A DNA stretch of 64,000 nt, taken from contig NZ_QDKL01000001.1 in assembly GCF_003346865.1 (NCBI RefSeq), forward strand, positions 1,054,001 to 1,118,000, read 5' to 3'. Within the stretch, counting starts at the first letter, position 1; every line of letters begins with the position of its first letter. The notes under the pieces were generated by a model. That model ran no database searches. It was given only the letters and a program-made list of their open reading frames with translations, and was not told where the DNA came from. Positions 44,871 to 54,925 of this stretch are shown one piece after another. Source of the DNA: Halobacteriovorax vibrionivorans. Its GTDB lineage: Bacteria > Bdellovibrionota > Bacteriovoracia > Bacteriovoracales > Bacteriovoracaceae. The position numbers and the translations under genes were made by a program.

Positions 44871-45297
44871 GTTTTTAGTAATAAATGGACCTAATCTGAA
44901 CCTTCTCGGATCTAGAGAACCTGATATATATGGTAAGTATAGTCTTTTAGAAATTGAAGACTTAACTAATAAGAGACTTGAAAATGCTGGCCACAAGGTT
45001 GATGTCGAATGGTTTCAGAGTAATGGTGAAAAAGAGATTATTGAAAAAATCCAAGCAGCATCAAATGCTTCATACAAAGCAGTAATCATTAATCCAGCTG
45101 CTTTTTCTCATACAAGTATCGCAATCTTGGACGCGCTGCGTGTTCTCTCGTGCCCGGTTGTTGAAGTACATTTGTCTAATACTAATCAACGAGAGGAGTT
45201 TAGAAGTAATAAAATTACTGCAAAATCCTCAACAGCTGTGATAGAAGGTTTAAAAGAAAAAGGTTATTTTCTCGCTATTTTATCTCAACTAATTTAA
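44863..45297 (+). CDS. aroQ: Type II 3-dehydroquinate dehydratase
   Basis: 144 residues. INGPNLNLLGSREPDIYG (with Y23), NPAAFSHTSIAILDAL, and VEVHLSNTNQREEFR (H103) are the conserved active-site blocks. It dehydrates 3-dehydroquinate in the shikimate pathway. It lies between the TPR gene and efp; aroQ next to efp is a known arrangement in many bacteria. Confidence 0.96.
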   Translation: MDKFLVINGPNLNLLGSREPDIYGKYSLLEIEDLTNKRLENAGHKVDVEWFQSNGEKEIIEKIQAASNASYKAVIINPAAFSHTSIAILDALRVLSCPVVEVHLSNTNQREEFRSNKITAKSSTAVIEGLKEKGYFLAILSQLI

Positions 45298-45306
45298 AGG
45301 GTTTTT

Positions 45307-45879
45307 ATGGAGTATCAAACTACTGATTTTAGAAAAGGTTTAAAAATGGAAATCGACGGCAAACCATATGTTTGCATCAAGTGTGATTTCACAAATCCAG
45401 GTAAAGGTTCAGCTTTTTACAAGTTAAGAATTAAGAATCTTGAAACTGGTGCAGTAATTGAGAGAACTTTTAAATCAGGTGTTGCTACTGGAGCACTAAA
45501 GCCAGATCTAGATGAAAAAGAAGTAGAATATCTTTATGCAGATCCAGATGGATTCAATTTCATGGATCAATCTACATATGAAACGATTCATGTAGCTAGT
45601 GAATATATCGATGATTCAGCAAATTATTTACAAGAAGGTATTAAAGTAGGACTACTTTATTATAAAGGTAAGCCTATTTCTGTTGAATTACCGAATTTTG
45701 TTGAATTAAAAGTTACAGAAACAGACCCTGGTCTTAAAGGTGATACAGCTCAAGGTGGACTTAAAAAGGCCGTTATGGAAACAGGTCTTCAAGTAAATGT
45801 TCCTCTGTTTATCAAAGAAGGAGAGATCCTAAAAATTGATACGAGAAGCGGAGATTACGTGGAAAGAGTAAACAAATAA
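45307..45879 (+). CDS. efp: Elongation factor P
   Basis: 190 residues, three-domain EF-P. FTNPGKGSAFYKLRIKNL carries the loop lysine K33, the modification site in many species, and the C-terminal domain has the TDPGLKGDT and EGEILKIDTRSGDYVERV signatures. EF-P rescues ribosomes at proline runs. A terminator follows ten bases after the stop. Confidence 0.97.
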   Translation: MEYQTTDFRKGLKMEIDGKPYVCIKCDFTNPGKGSAFYKLRIKNLETGAVIERTFKSGVATGALKPDLDEKEVEYLYADPDGFNFMDQSTYETIHVASEYIDDSANYLQEGIKVGLLYYKGKPISVELPNFVELKVTETDPGLKGDTAQGGLKKAVMETGLQVNVPLFIKEGEILKIDTRSGDYVERVNK

Positions 45880-45888
45880 TTTTCTTAT

Positions 45889-45916
45889 AAAGGGCCATAA
45901 AAATGGCCCTTTTTTC
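45889..45916 (+). terminator. Terminator after efp
   Basis: AAAGGGCCAT (45889-45898) pairs with ATGGCCCTTT (45903-45912), loop AAAA, followed by T's. It ends the pilM-to-efp transcript. Confidence 0.93.
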
Positions 45917-45981
45917 TTAGATTTCCCCCCATTTTTAAAAGGTAAAAAGTACGCTTAATATTATTAAATTTTATAATTTGA

Positions 45982-45987
45982 TATAAT
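45982..45987 (+). promoter_or_regulatory. Candidate -10 box for the tam operon
   Basis: TATAAT in an AT-rich stretch 38 bases before the GTG at 46026. The -35 element is unclear (TTATTA at 15 bases is the nearest). It would drive the hypothetical gene, tamB and the Omp85 gene. Confidence 0.4.
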
Positions 45988-46025
45988 AATTTTAAGTAGT
46001 TAGTAAAACTTTTGGCCGAGGTAGA

Positions 46026-46931
46026 GTGTCTAAATTAACGGAATTTCACATTCAATTGAATGAGAGTCTTCTATTGAAAAATTCGATTGAATTTAATTCA
46101 TGGATTGATTCAATTTTAAAATACTATAAAAAGATTCCAATAGAAGAATTCAATATCTATAAGAATTTTTACTTAAAGAGTTTAGTTGAAATTATTTATG
46201 CAAATCAATTAGGCAAACTACATCGCTTAGATAAATTACAAGAAAAATTATTCCATAAACTATTTAATCAAAAAAAAGTTAATCGTCTCATTGAGTTAAA
46301 AGAATTATTTCAAAGGGTTGGTATTTCAACTACTGTTGAACTAGAGAATTTGATAAATAGTTTAATCTTTTTAAAATTTGATAATGAAGACAGATTAAGT
46401 ACTTCAATTAATACTGCAATTTCAAATCCTGAAGTATATTTAAAATTTGAAAATATTAGAAAAACTCTTGTGGACAAGGTCGAACTACTTGATCCTTTAA
46501 ACTTCATTGAAAATATCTTTAAAGTTATTCCAGTGATCTTTGAATCTAATGAGTGGAAGGATTTATTTTATAATTATGCACTTAATACTAATGATCAAGA
46601 GTTTGTAGACTCATTCAATTCAATTTTAGAAGATCACGAAGTTTATAAGAAGATAACGAAAAAAGAAAATAATACAAAGAAATCAACAACAGAAGTGAAT
46701 ATACATATGGATTCTTCTGATAAAGACAAGAAAGACTTTCTTGGAAGTATTGCCACTCTTCGCGAGAAATTGGTTGAAGGATGTGAAACCAAGCAGGAAT
46801 ATGTAAATACACTCTATGAGATTTCGTATAATTATAAAAGAATTGGTGCATTTGAAAGGTCTTACTTCTTTGCCGTAATCGTTAACCGTCTCCATCCTGG
46901 TTATCGCAATGTAGGAGATCTTCTAAAATAA
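46026..46931 (+). CDS. Hypothetical helical protein upstream of tamB
   Basis: 301 residues, unrecognised. It is soluble and probably all-helical, with no signal peptide. A short linker rich in K, N and T (about 212-235) divides it into a larger N-terminal and smaller C-terminal part, the latter ending in a TPR-like pair of helices (YVNTLYEISYNYKRIGAFERS). The start is a GTG at 46026. The stop (TAATG) overlaps the tamB start, so translation is coupled. Confidence 0.75.
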   Translation: MSKLTEFHIQLNESLLLKNSIEFNSWIDSILKYYKKIPIEEFNIYKNFYLKSLVEIIYANQLGKLHRLDKLQEKLFHKLFNQKKVNRLIELKELFQRVGISTTVELENLINSLIFLKFDNEDRLSTSINTAISNPEVYLKFENIRKTLVDKVELLDPLNFIENIFKVIPVIFESNEWKDLFYNYALNTNDQEFVDSFNSILEDHEVYKKITKKENNTKKSTTEVNIHMDSSDKDKKDFLGSIATLREKLVEGCETKQEYVNTLYEISYNYKRIGAFERSYFFAVIVNRLHPGYRNVGDLLK

Positions 46932-49900
46932 TGAAAGTAATGAATAAATTCCTCATTGTCTTTACCATTGTTTTCACAATTATTGGTGTCGGTGCTTGGA
47001 ATTTTATTCAGTCTCAATATGTTTCCACTATCTTGAGTGAGTATATAAATAATAATCTAATCTCTAATGAAAATATCCAGTTGAAATTCTCAAAAGTTTC
47101 AGGGGGCTTCTTTCCTCCGAGAACAATACTAAACAATGTAAATCTAGTCGTTAAAGATGAAGTTGAGATACAGGTTAAGGATGTGTCAGCTGTTTTTTCT
47201 ATTATGAGTTTATTCTCATCTGAGATTAAGTTTAGTCGTGTGTCTTTCGATGATGGGTATATTGTCTTAAATCAAATTAATACAAAAAAAGAAAATGACG
47301 AAAAAGATGACATTGGCCATTTTGAAAGATTAACTCAGATCACGAAGAAGCTTCCTTTTCAAATTAATCAAGTACAAATTATGAACTCTGATTTTTATCT
47401 TGAACAAGCTGATGTGAATATTCCTATAAGCTTTCTTTCAATAAGTCCTTATGAGAGCAGTTTTGATATTGTTCTTGATATTGAGCGTTTTTATTGGAAC
47501 GGCCTTGCTGTCGATAACCTTTTTCTTGATGCCGAGATTGTTGAAGAAAGTATTAGGCTAAGAAATGCATACGTATTTGTTAAGGACTCAAAAATTACTG
47601 GTACTGGTAAGTATGAATTTAAATCGCGAAAGATAGATGCAGATATTGAATATCGTGTAAACTTTGATAGTTTCTATTCTTTACTTAAAAAACATAATTT
47701 AAATCTAAATGGGCTAGTTGAAGGAAAAGCAGACCTAACGGGTGATTTAAGTCTTGAAGGGCTGTACGTTAACGGTAATGTCGTTGGTGACAACATTAGC
47801 TCTGATTACGTTATTGCTGAGAAAGTAAATACGTATTTCACTTATCATAATAAATCTCTTGTGCTTAGAAAGTTAAAAGGTTCAGTGAATAAAGGAACAT
47901 TCAAGTTATTAAATGATCTCACCTTAGACTTTAAGTCAAAGAAAGTTGTGGCAACGAATACAAGTGTTGAATTAAGTAATCTTCATCTCAACGATATTCT
48001 ATATTTTTTAGGTGATGATCTGGAAATGTTAAAAGGTCGAATTAACGGCGTTGTAAATTTAAAGATGAATGGTGGTGGCGACTTATTTATTACGTCAGAC
48101 TCTTTAAGGCGCTTAAGTTTTACTAATCTTTCATTGAGGCCATCGAATACAAATATTCTTAATATGAAAGAAGGGAAAATTAATTCTTTATCAATTATTA
48201 TTGATAATCGTTTTGCAATAGAAATTGATGCAAATATTAATAAATCGCACCTCTTAGCGAATGGAACTATTAAAGGAAAAGCTGTCGACTTTAATGTTGA
48301 AGGACGAGGGCTTGAATTATCAGACCTCGGTGGTGAGGTCGGCGCAATTGGTAGTGGCCGCGGTGATATTGATATAAGAATAAGCGGTAAAGACGAAGTC
48401 TTTATTGATGTCACATCTAAAGATGTTAATAACCTAAAAGTATATGACTATTTATTTGAAGGACCATCAAGTGTTAAAGCTCGTTATTCAATAAATAGCA
48501 ATAAGATATTCATTGATAGTATTTCAAATAATGTCAGTGGAAAAACTGATTTAAATGGTTTTGTCGATATTCCAAAAGAGTTACTTAATCTTGATTTGAA
48601 GTTTACAGAATTAGATATCGCTACTTCTAAAAGAAGATTAGATCCAATCTGGAAAGATATAAAACTATATGTAGAACCATTTGCTGGAATTTTTAATGGT
48701 AATGCAAATATCAGTGGTAGCTTCAATAATATTAAAACTACTGCAAATCTAACTTCTTCAAAAGTGAGCTTATATAACGAAGCAATGGATAATTTCGCGA
48801 TAGAAATAGCCGTTGATAAAAATCAAATTGATGTTAAAAACTTATTCCTAAAGAAAGGGGTATCGAGTTTGTCATCTGATTTTGCCTATCGTTATGATAA
48901 AGGTTTTGATCGAGTCAATCTTGTAACTACTCCTATTAAGTTAAATGACTTCTTCAGATATAGAGATATCGGTCTAGGATATAATGGCTATTTTTCAATC
49001 AATTTAAATGCCAAAAGAGGTAAGAACTTTAAAGGGAATGGATCGGCATATTTAACTAGAACTAAAATTGGTAACGAGGAGATTGGATCTTCAGAGCTGG
49101 AATTTAAATTCACAGATAGTGTTATTGATTTTGATTCTCAGTTTTTAAATGGAGAAATTGATCTAGAAGGGATCTTAGATCTTAGTAAACAATACCCTAA
49201 AGTTGATCTTAACTACGATGTCGATATACCAAATTTAAGAACTTTTCTAAGTGTTATTTCTGAACATAATGCATTTAACAATCAACTAAATGGTTTTATG
49301 CAAATGGCCGGTCAAATTTCATACGACTTCAACTCTGATATGCCAGTTAGTGCAACTTCTATAATTAATCAATTTCATCTGAATAATTACGGAAGAGATC
49401 TTACCTTAAGAAGACCGACGCAAATCGAAATTGAGCAATCAGAAATTAAAAAGTTAAACTTTCTACTAGAAGGTTCGGGGGGGCGCTACTATGTCACAGG
49501 AACAGGTAACGTTGACAGCCGATTTGAACTTATACAAGAACTTGATATAAATTTAAGCTATTTGACCTTACTCACAAGTGAGATTGAGCGAATACTTGGT
49601 AATATTAAAGGAAGGGGTATTATTTATGGTAATCGAAGAAATTACGATATCTCTCATTCTTTTTCTACTTCTGGATTTGGACTAAAGTTAAAATCCATCC
49701 CATTAGAGATAGCCAATGCAAATGGTATTGGTGCATATCGTGATAAGAAGATCCTAATAAATTCATTAAGTGGTGAATTAGGCTCTGGTCGATTTGATCT
49801 TTCAGGTTATATTAAAGCGAATTTCCCGTTCCCTGAAGTTTATTTAAATGCTGACTATAGTGATGTTGGTTATCAAGTTGAATCTCGATCTCTCATAAAT

Positions 49901-50881
49901 ACAGACGGAAAGTTAAGCTTTTCAGGTAAAAGTTTTCCATACCTTGTTAAGGGAGATGTATTTGTAAACGGTGGTCTTGTTGAAAATGAGTTCAATGACT
50001 TTAAATCCACATCTGAATATAACAAAAGCTTAAATAAGTATATTACCCAAACAAAGAGGGGTATTCCCGACTTGATTAACTTAGATATCGATCTAAAGAT
50101 CAAAGAAACTGTGCGTGTACGTAATCGACTTGCTGACCTTTTAGTTGCAGGTGATCTTTCCATAAAAGGACAATTCAATAATCCTGAAATGCAAGGACAG
50201 CTAATTATAGTTCCTGGAGTCAGTAAGTTTAAATTTAGAGGTAATGACTTTATCCTATCGGAAGGCGTAGTCTATTTTACAAGACAAGAAAATCTCGATC
50301 CAATAACTTTAAATCTTTTGGCAAACTCTACAATTGGACAATATGATATTGAGATGGGAATTACCGGTTCTGTCGAAGATATTTCAATTAACCTAGAGTC
50401 TAATCCATATTTAACTCGCGATAATATATTCTCGCTTCTCACTTTAGGAGTAACTTCAGACTTTTCGAAGAACTTAGAGGATAGTCAACGAACTAACTTA
50501 ACAACGATTGGTATTGGAACCTTCTTAGTGGATCAATTAAATATTAATGAAGGACTTGACTCTGCTCTTGGATTAAAACTTAGTGTTCTTCCTGAATTTT
50601 CTGAAAGCTCTGATAGCCCGATTGAGGAAGCTACAAAGTCTGAACAATCTGTTAAAACTGCTACTAAGTTACAGATTACTAAAAAGGTTAACGAAAATAT
50701 TGACTTAAAGTTTTCAAATACCTTTGATAGTGAGAATACAAGACAGTCTATTAATGTTGATTATAGTATAAGTGATAAGCTTTCGATTGAAGGTATTTTT
50801 GAAAGTGAAGATGATACAAATAATAAAGAAAGGACAGATGGTTCAGCTGGAGCCGATATAAAATATAAATGGTCATTTTAA
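46931..50881 (+). CDS. tamB: TamB/DUF490 translocation and assembly module protein
   Basis: 1316 residues. An N-terminal membrane anchor (about 8-24) is followed by a very long beta-helical periplasmic region made of repeated strands. The C-terminal TamB domain is recognised from QLIIVPGVSKFKFRG, VVYFTRQENLDPITLNL, and SNPYLTRDNIFSLLTLG. TamB-type proteins bridge the inner and outer membranes, in outer-membrane protein assembly and in phospholipid transport. The coding sequence of the Omp85 partner overlaps its end by 13 bases. Confidence 0.93.
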   Translation: MKVMNKFLIVFTIVFTIIGVGAWNFIQSQYVSTILSEYINNNLISNENIQLKFSKVSGGFFPPRTILNNVNLVVKDEVEIQVKDVSAVFSIMSLFSSEIKFSRVSFDDGYIVLNQINTKKENDEKDDIGHFERLTQITKKLPFQINQVQIMNSDFYLEQADVNIPISFLSISPYESSFDIVLDIERFYWNGLAVDNLFLDAEIVEESIRLRNAYVFVKDSKITGTGKYEFKSRKIDADIEYRVNFDSFYSLLKKHNLNLNGLVEGKADLTGDLSLEGLYVNGNVVGDNISSDYVIAEKVNTYFTYHNKSLVLRKLKGSVNKGTFKLLNDLTLDFKSKKVVATNTSVELSNLHLNDILYFLGDDLEMLKGRINGVVNLKMNGGGDLFITSDSLRRLSFTNLSLRPSNTNILNMKEGKINSLSIIIDNRFAIEIDANINKSHLLANGTIKGKAVDFNVEGRGLELSDLGGEVGAIGSGRGDIDIRISGKDEVFIDVTSKDVNNLKVYDYLFEGPSSVKARYSINSNKIFIDSISNNVSGKTDLNGFVDIPKELLNLDLKFTELDIATSKRRLDPIWKDIKLYVEPFAGIFNGNANISGSFNNIKTTANLTSSKVSLYNEAMDNFAIEIAVDKNQIDVKNLFLKKGVSSLSSDFAYRYDKGFDRVNLVTTPIKLNDFFRYRDIGLGYNGYFSINLNAKRGKNFKGNGSAYLTRTKIGNEEIGSSELEFKFTDSVIDFDSQFLNGEIDLEGILDLSKQYPKVDLNYDVDIPNLRTFLSVISEHNAFNNQLNGFMQMAGQISYDFNSDMPVSATSIINQFHLNNYGRDLTLRRPTQIEIEQSEIKKLNFLLEGSGGRYYVTGTGNVDSRFELIQELDINLSYLTLLTSEIERILGNIKGRGIIYGNRRNYDISHSFSTSGFGLKLKSIPLEIANANGIGAYRDKKILINSLSGELGSGRFDLSGYIKANFPFPEVYLNADYSDVGYQVESRSLINTDGKLSFSGKSFPYLVKGDVFVNGGLVENEFNDFKSTSEYNKSLNKYITQTKRGIPDLINLDIDLKIKETVRVRNRLADLLVAGDLSIKGQFNNPEMQGQLIIVPGVSKFKFRGNDFILSEGVVYFTRQENLDPITLNLLANSTIGQYDIEMGITGSVEDISINLESNPYLTRDNIFSLLTLGVTSDFSKNLEDSQRTNLTTIGIGTFLVDQLNINEGLDSALGLKLSVLPEFSESSDSPIEEATKSEQSVKTATKLQITKKVNENIDLKFSNTFDSENTRQSINVDYSISDKLSIEGIFESEDDTNNKERTDGSAGADIKYKWSF

Positions 50882-53718
50882 AATTATTCATATTCACATT
50901 GTTTTGTTTTAGCACTTTTGCTGCTAAGACGATTCATATTGACAATGTCGATGTTGATTGTACTGGTCGCGAGGAATGTCTATTTATTATTGAAAGCTTC
51001 AAGAAATACGAAGGTAAAGACTTAACTCGTTCGGAGATTGAGTCAGCGGTACGCTTTGAGTTGAGCAAACCATATTATAAGTCTTTCTTTTATGAAATAA
51101 AAAATAACAATCTGAAAATTGTCGCAGTGACTAAGCCTAAAATATCTAAACTAAACGTTGTTGGAACTGATTCCGTCCTTAATCGTCGTATAAAAAATGA
51201 ATTTACACTAAAAGAAGGTGATTACTACGATGCTATTAAAGTCGAAGAAGGACTTGAAAAAATTGGTGAGTCGTTCTTTAAGAAAGATGCAAAAGTTGGA
51301 ACAGTTAAAACTAAACTTACAGAAGATGGGTTAAATTTAGAAATTACTTTAAATAAGAGTGGAATAAGGCTTTTAGAAATAATTAGTCTTGAGGGGATTG
51401 ATGGTGCAAATCTTGATCAAGCTAAAAAGTTTTGGAATAGGATTAAAGGATCCTCTCTAGACTTCACAAATTATAAGAAGATGTTACAGGAGTACCGAAA
51501 CCTTTTAATCACTGAAGGCTTTTGGTTATCAAATGTAAAAGAAGAATTACATGTCTTAAATACTGGAAACTATAAATTAGTTTTTAAAATAAAATTAGGC
51601 CATCGTTTTGGGATTAGTTTTTATAATAATAAGCGCTTAAGTCACAATGAACTTTTTAATCATGTTAAGAAGTATATTCAGAATAATAAAGGCCGATTTG
51701 ATGATATTTCATTGAATCGCCACTTAGTTAATTTTTATCGTGAGAATGGATACTATTATGCTAAATCTCAAATTAACGAAGCTAGAGGTAAGGACAGATT
51801 TGGTAATAGTGTTATAAACTTTTACATTACAATAGATGAAGGCCGAAAAGTTGAAATAACTAAAGTTAATTTCACTGGCAATAATTTCAAAAGTCTCGAT
51901 GAATTAGAAAAAGCTTATTCTGAGAGTAATTCTGATTTATTAAAAGCCGATTATTTACATGAGAAAGGTCTTGAAGATGCTTCTGAAAAAATTAAAGAGA
52001 TCTATGTTAAAGATGGGTTTATATTTGTAAGTATTGAAAAACCTAAAATTGACTTCATTGATGGTGGTGATTCGGCCATTGTGTCCTTTTCAATTTCAGA
52101 GTCAGCACAATATAGACTGAGTAAAATAAATATTGAAGGTGTTGATGACAAAGAAGCAGTCTATTTTATCAAGGATGCACTTAAAAATAAGATTGGAAAA
52201 CCATTTAATGTTGTTCATATCGATGAGGATCTCAAAGCTGCAATTAATACACTAAAGAGTCGAGGATTTTATTTCAGCTCATATTTAGAAAAGCGTCCTA
52301 AGAAGATTGTGACCGTAAATTCCGCTACTAATGAGATTGAGCTTAACTTAAAGTTCTCACTTGGAGTTAAAACATATCTTGGAAATGTTATCGTTACAGG
52401 TAATTCGAAGACAAAGGATGTTGTCGTTAGAAGAGAGCTACCTCTTAAAAGAGGGGATCTCGTCACACCAAGGGCGATGAATGAGTTTGTTAATCGCTTA
52501 AGAGAGCTTGGCCTATTTTCAAATGTTAATATCTCATCATTTGTTGGTGAAGAAGTTTCGGAAAGTGAAAAGTATTTAAATTTTGTTATAAAAGTTACTG
52601 AAAAGGACTTTGGACAAGCAGAAATTGCTCCTGGGTTCCGAACAGATCTCGGTTTTAAATTTTCGACAATGATTGCCTACAATAATATCCAAGGGATGAA
52701 TCGATCTGTTATTTTCAAAGCACAAACAAACTGGAGAACAGATTTTGACTATTTAGATGAGAGAAGATTTGATGAGTCAAAGAAGTTACTTGAGGGACTC
52801 GTGCAGTTTCAATTCATCGAACCATATCTCTTCTATGATTGGCTGGGCTCCAAACTAACTTTTAAAACAACAGTTAAGTTTGAAAGAAAGCGCTATTCAG
52901 ATTTTGATGCTGATATTTACAGTATTGCCCCTCAACTTTATAAACAATTCTCTGATGTGCTCTCTACTAGTCTCACATACGAGTTTGATAATGTTAGGCA
53001 ATTTGATGCCACAGATGAGATTGATGAAGATAAGTACTATATTGGGGCCATAAGACCTGAAGTCACTCTAGACTTTAGAGATAACTCATCAATGCCTAGA
53101 AAAGGTTCTTGGTTTAACTTCTCATGGGAGTTTGCAAATCCGTATCTTGGCTCTCAAAAAGAAAATGATCTAACAATCAACTATAATAAGGCGGTTATTA
53201 GAAATTATAACTATATCCCGTTGGGTGATATTACTCTAGCGACATCAATTACCCTTGGATATGAACATAACTTTTCAGATGATCTTATTACTGATGATAG
53301 TGGAAATATAATTATCGATGCTGATGGTAAGCCACAAACTTCAGGTTATATTCCACCTTTAAAAGTTTTTAGACTAATTGGACGAGACTTTCTGAGAGGA
53401 TATAGTGATTTTGAAAGTGGACGATTATCAGATAATTCTTATATTACAGATACCACTGTAAGAGGTAATGCTTATTTATTTAATTTTAGAGTAGAGCCTC
53501 GTTATTATCTTGGTGACTATTCTGCTATTGCTATCTTCTTTGACGCAGGTCGCGTTTTTGTTGATAAAATAGATGAATTTGAATTATTAAAATCTGTTGG
53601 CCTAAGTTTCAAATTATTCACCCCAATTGGTTCACTAGATTTTGATTACGGTGTTAAATTAGATCGAATCGGTGGAGATTCATTTGGCCGTTTTCACATA
53701 ACAATTGGCCAATTCTAG
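50869..53718 (+). CDS. Omp85-family outer-membrane protein (TamA/BamA-like) with seven POTRA-like repeats
   Basis: 949 residues, signal peptide (LKLFIFTLFCFSTFA), then about seven POTRA-like repeats beginning near residues 20, 93, 168, 245, 328, 415 and 498. The last is clear (LGNVIVTGNSKTKDVVVRRE). The C-terminal 370 residues form the Omp85 barrel with RLIGRDFLRGYSDFESG, the conserved R-G-Y motif of strand-loop 6, and a terminal FHITIGQF. TamA has three POTRA domains, BamA five. The partner gene points to a TamA role, but the length is nearer to BamA. Which role applies is uncertain. Confidence 0.9.
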   Translation: MVILKLFIFTLFCFSTFAAKTIHIDNVDVDCTGREECLFIIESFKKYEGKDLTRSEIESAVRFELSKPYYKSFFYEIKNNNLKIVAVTKPKISKLNVVGTDSVLNRRIKNEFTLKEGDYYDAIKVEEGLEKIGESFFKKDAKVGTVKTKLTEDGLNLEITLNKSGIRLLEIISLEGIDGANLDQAKKFWNRIKGSSLDFTNYKKMLQEYRNLLITEGFWLSNVKEELHVLNTGNYKLVFKIKLGHRFGISFYNNKRLSHNELFNHVKKYIQNNKGRFDDISLNRHLVNFYRENGYYYAKSQINEARGKDRFGNSVINFYITIDEGRKVEITKVNFTGNNFKSLDELEKAYSESNSDLLKADYLHEKGLEDASEKIKEIYVKDGFIFVSIEKPKIDFIDGGDSAIVSFSISESAQYRLSKINIEGVDDKEAVYFIKDALKNKIGKPFNVVHIDEDLKAAINTLKSRGFYFSSYLEKRPKKIVTVNSATNEIELNLKFSLGVKTYLGNVIVTGNSKTKDVVVRRELPLKRGDLVTPRAMNEFVNRLRELGLFSNVNISSFVGEEVSESEKYLNFVIKVTEKDFGQAEIAPGFRTDLGFKFSTMIAYNNIQGMNRSVIFKAQTNWRTDFDYLDERRFDESKKLLEGLVQFQFIEPYLFYDWLGSKLTFKTTVKFERKRYSDFDADIYSIAPQLYKQFSDVLSTSLTYEFDNVRQFDATDEIDEDKYYIGAIRPEVTLDFRDNSSMPRKGSWFNFSWEFANPYLGSQKENDLTINYNKAVIRNYNYIPLGDITLATSITLGYEHNFSDDLITDDSGNIIIDADGKPQTSGYIPPLKVFRLIGRDFLRGYSDFESGRLSDNSYITDTTVRGNAYLFNFRVEPRYYLGDYSAIAIFFDAGRVFVDKIDEFELLKSVGLSFKLFTPIGSLDFDYGVKLDRIGGDSFGRFHITIGQF

Positions 53719-53791
53719 CCATTCATTTAAAATCAGTAACTTATAGTCGAAGAAAATATTACGCATGGCCAAAAAAAATAACATTTACCCA

Positions 53792-53820
53792 TTGTATTAT
53801 TGGTCTAAATTGTTTAATAT
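53792..53820 (+). promoter_or_regulatory. Strong sigma-70 promoter for rplM-rpsI
   Basis: TTGTAT (53792-53797) and TAATAT (53815-53820) are separated by exactly 17 bases. Transcription should begin near 53827, giving a leader of about 130 bases. Confidence 0.7.
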
Positions 53821-53830
53821 CTGCCGAAAC

Positions 53831-53883
53831 CCGTTACCCCACAAACAACGGAATTATGGGCCTTTATAGGTCCTAAGTGTTGT
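53831..53883 (+). promoter_or_regulatory. Structured leader of the L13-S9 operon
   Basis: GGGCCT (53858-53863) pairs with AGGTCC (53868-53873), loop TTAT, and an outer ACAAC (53845-53849) with GTTGT (53879-53883). An alternative stem CCGTT (53831-53835) with AACGG (53847-53851) uses the same bases, so two exclusive folds exist. This fits an autoregulatory leader like those of other ribosomal protein operons. No known class is assigned. Confidence 0.5.
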
Positions 53884-53956
53884 AAACAAATCATTTTATT
53901 CTGATGATGCGTTTACGTTTTATTGATTTTTAACATTATTAAAGTGGAAGGTTACT

Positions 53957-54394
53957 ATGTACACTGAGAAATCATTTGTGTTAAAGCCAGCAGATGCTGA
54001 CAAAAAATGGCACTTAATTGATGCTACTGATAAGGTAGTTGGACGTTTAGCAACTGAAATCGCTAATGTATTAAGAGGGAAGAACTCACCGAAGTACACT
54101 CCTCATACAGATTCTGGTGATTTTGTTGTTGTTATCAACGCAGAAAAAGTTAAATTTACTGGGAATAAGTGGAACGATAAAGTTTACTACAGACATACAG
54201 GTTATGCTGGTGGACTTAGAGAAAGAACTGCTAAAGAGCAACTTGAAAGAAAACCAGAAGCGATTCTTATGAACGCTGTTAAAGGTATGCTTCCAAAGAA
54301 CTCACTTGGTAGAAAACAACTAACAAAACTTAAGGTTTTTGCTGGATCTGAGCACGCACATAGCGCTCAAAACCCAGTAGAATACAAATTCTAG
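53957..54394 (+). CDS. rplM: 50S ribosomal protein L13
   Basis: 145 residues. [19 protein letters not shown] at the start, [19 protein letters not shown], and the [18 protein letters not shown] signature are conserved in L13. It binds domain II of 23S rRNA early in large-subunit assembly. It is the first gene of the usual L13-S9 pair, 238 bases after the Omp85 gene with its own promoter. Confidence 0.98.
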   Translation: MYTEKSFVLKPADADKKWHLIDATDKVVGRLATEIANVLRGKNSPKYTPHTDSGDFVVVINAEKVKFTGNKWNDKVYYRHTGYAGGLRERTAKEQLERKPEAILMNAVKGMLPKNSLGRKQLTKLKVFAGSEHAHSAQNPVEYKF

Positions 54395-54409
54395 TAAGAG
54401 GTTATTATT

Positions 54410-54811
54410 ATGGCTAAAGGAAAAACTTGGGATTCACAAGCAGTTGGTAGAAGAAAATCTTCAGTTGCTAGAGTTTATATGGCTGCAGGGACTGGTAAAG
54501 TTGTTGTTAATAATAGAGATATCAAAGAGTACTTCACAAAAGGTACTGACAGATATGTTGTTAATCAACCACTAAACCTACTTAAACTTGCAGATAAGTA
54601 TGATGTTAAAATTAACGTAACTGGTGGTGGAACTACTGGTCAAGCCGGTGCTGTTCGTCTTGGTATTGCAAGAGCAATCCTTAAGATTGATGCAGAACTT
54701 AGAGGCGAGCTTAAATCAGCAGGATTTCTTACAAGAGATCCAAGAAAAGTTGAAAGACAAAAAGCTGGTCAGAAAGGTGCAAGAGCAAAGTACCAATTCT
54801 CGAAGCGTTAA
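54410..54811 (+). CDS. rpsI: 30S ribosomal protein S9
   Basis: 133 residues. It has [33 protein letters not shown], and the basic C-terminal tail ending KYQFSKR, where the last arginine reaches the P-site tRNA. It starts 15 bases after rplM and ends before a strong terminator. Confidence 0.98.
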   Translation: MAKGKTWDSQAVGRRKSSVARVYMAAGTGKVVVNNRDIKEYFTKGTDRYVVNQPLNLLKLADKYDVKINVTGGGTTGQAGAVRLGIARAILKIDAELRGELKSAGFLTRDPRKVERQKAGQKGARAKYQFSKR

Positions 54812-54841
54812 GATTTATCTTACAAATTTTCGAATATACAG

Positions 54842-54874
54842 AAGGCCCTCTTATTCAGAGGGCCTTTCTTTTTT
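54842..54874 (+). terminator. Terminator after rpsI
   Basis: AAGGCCCTC (54842-54850) and GAGGGCCTT (54858-54866) form a nine-pair stem with a seven-base loop, followed by TCTTTTTT. Confidence 0.95.
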
Positions 54875-54925
54875 ATAGTTAACTGTATAATATTCAAAAA
54901 GAACTCAAATATGCTATAAGTCCAT

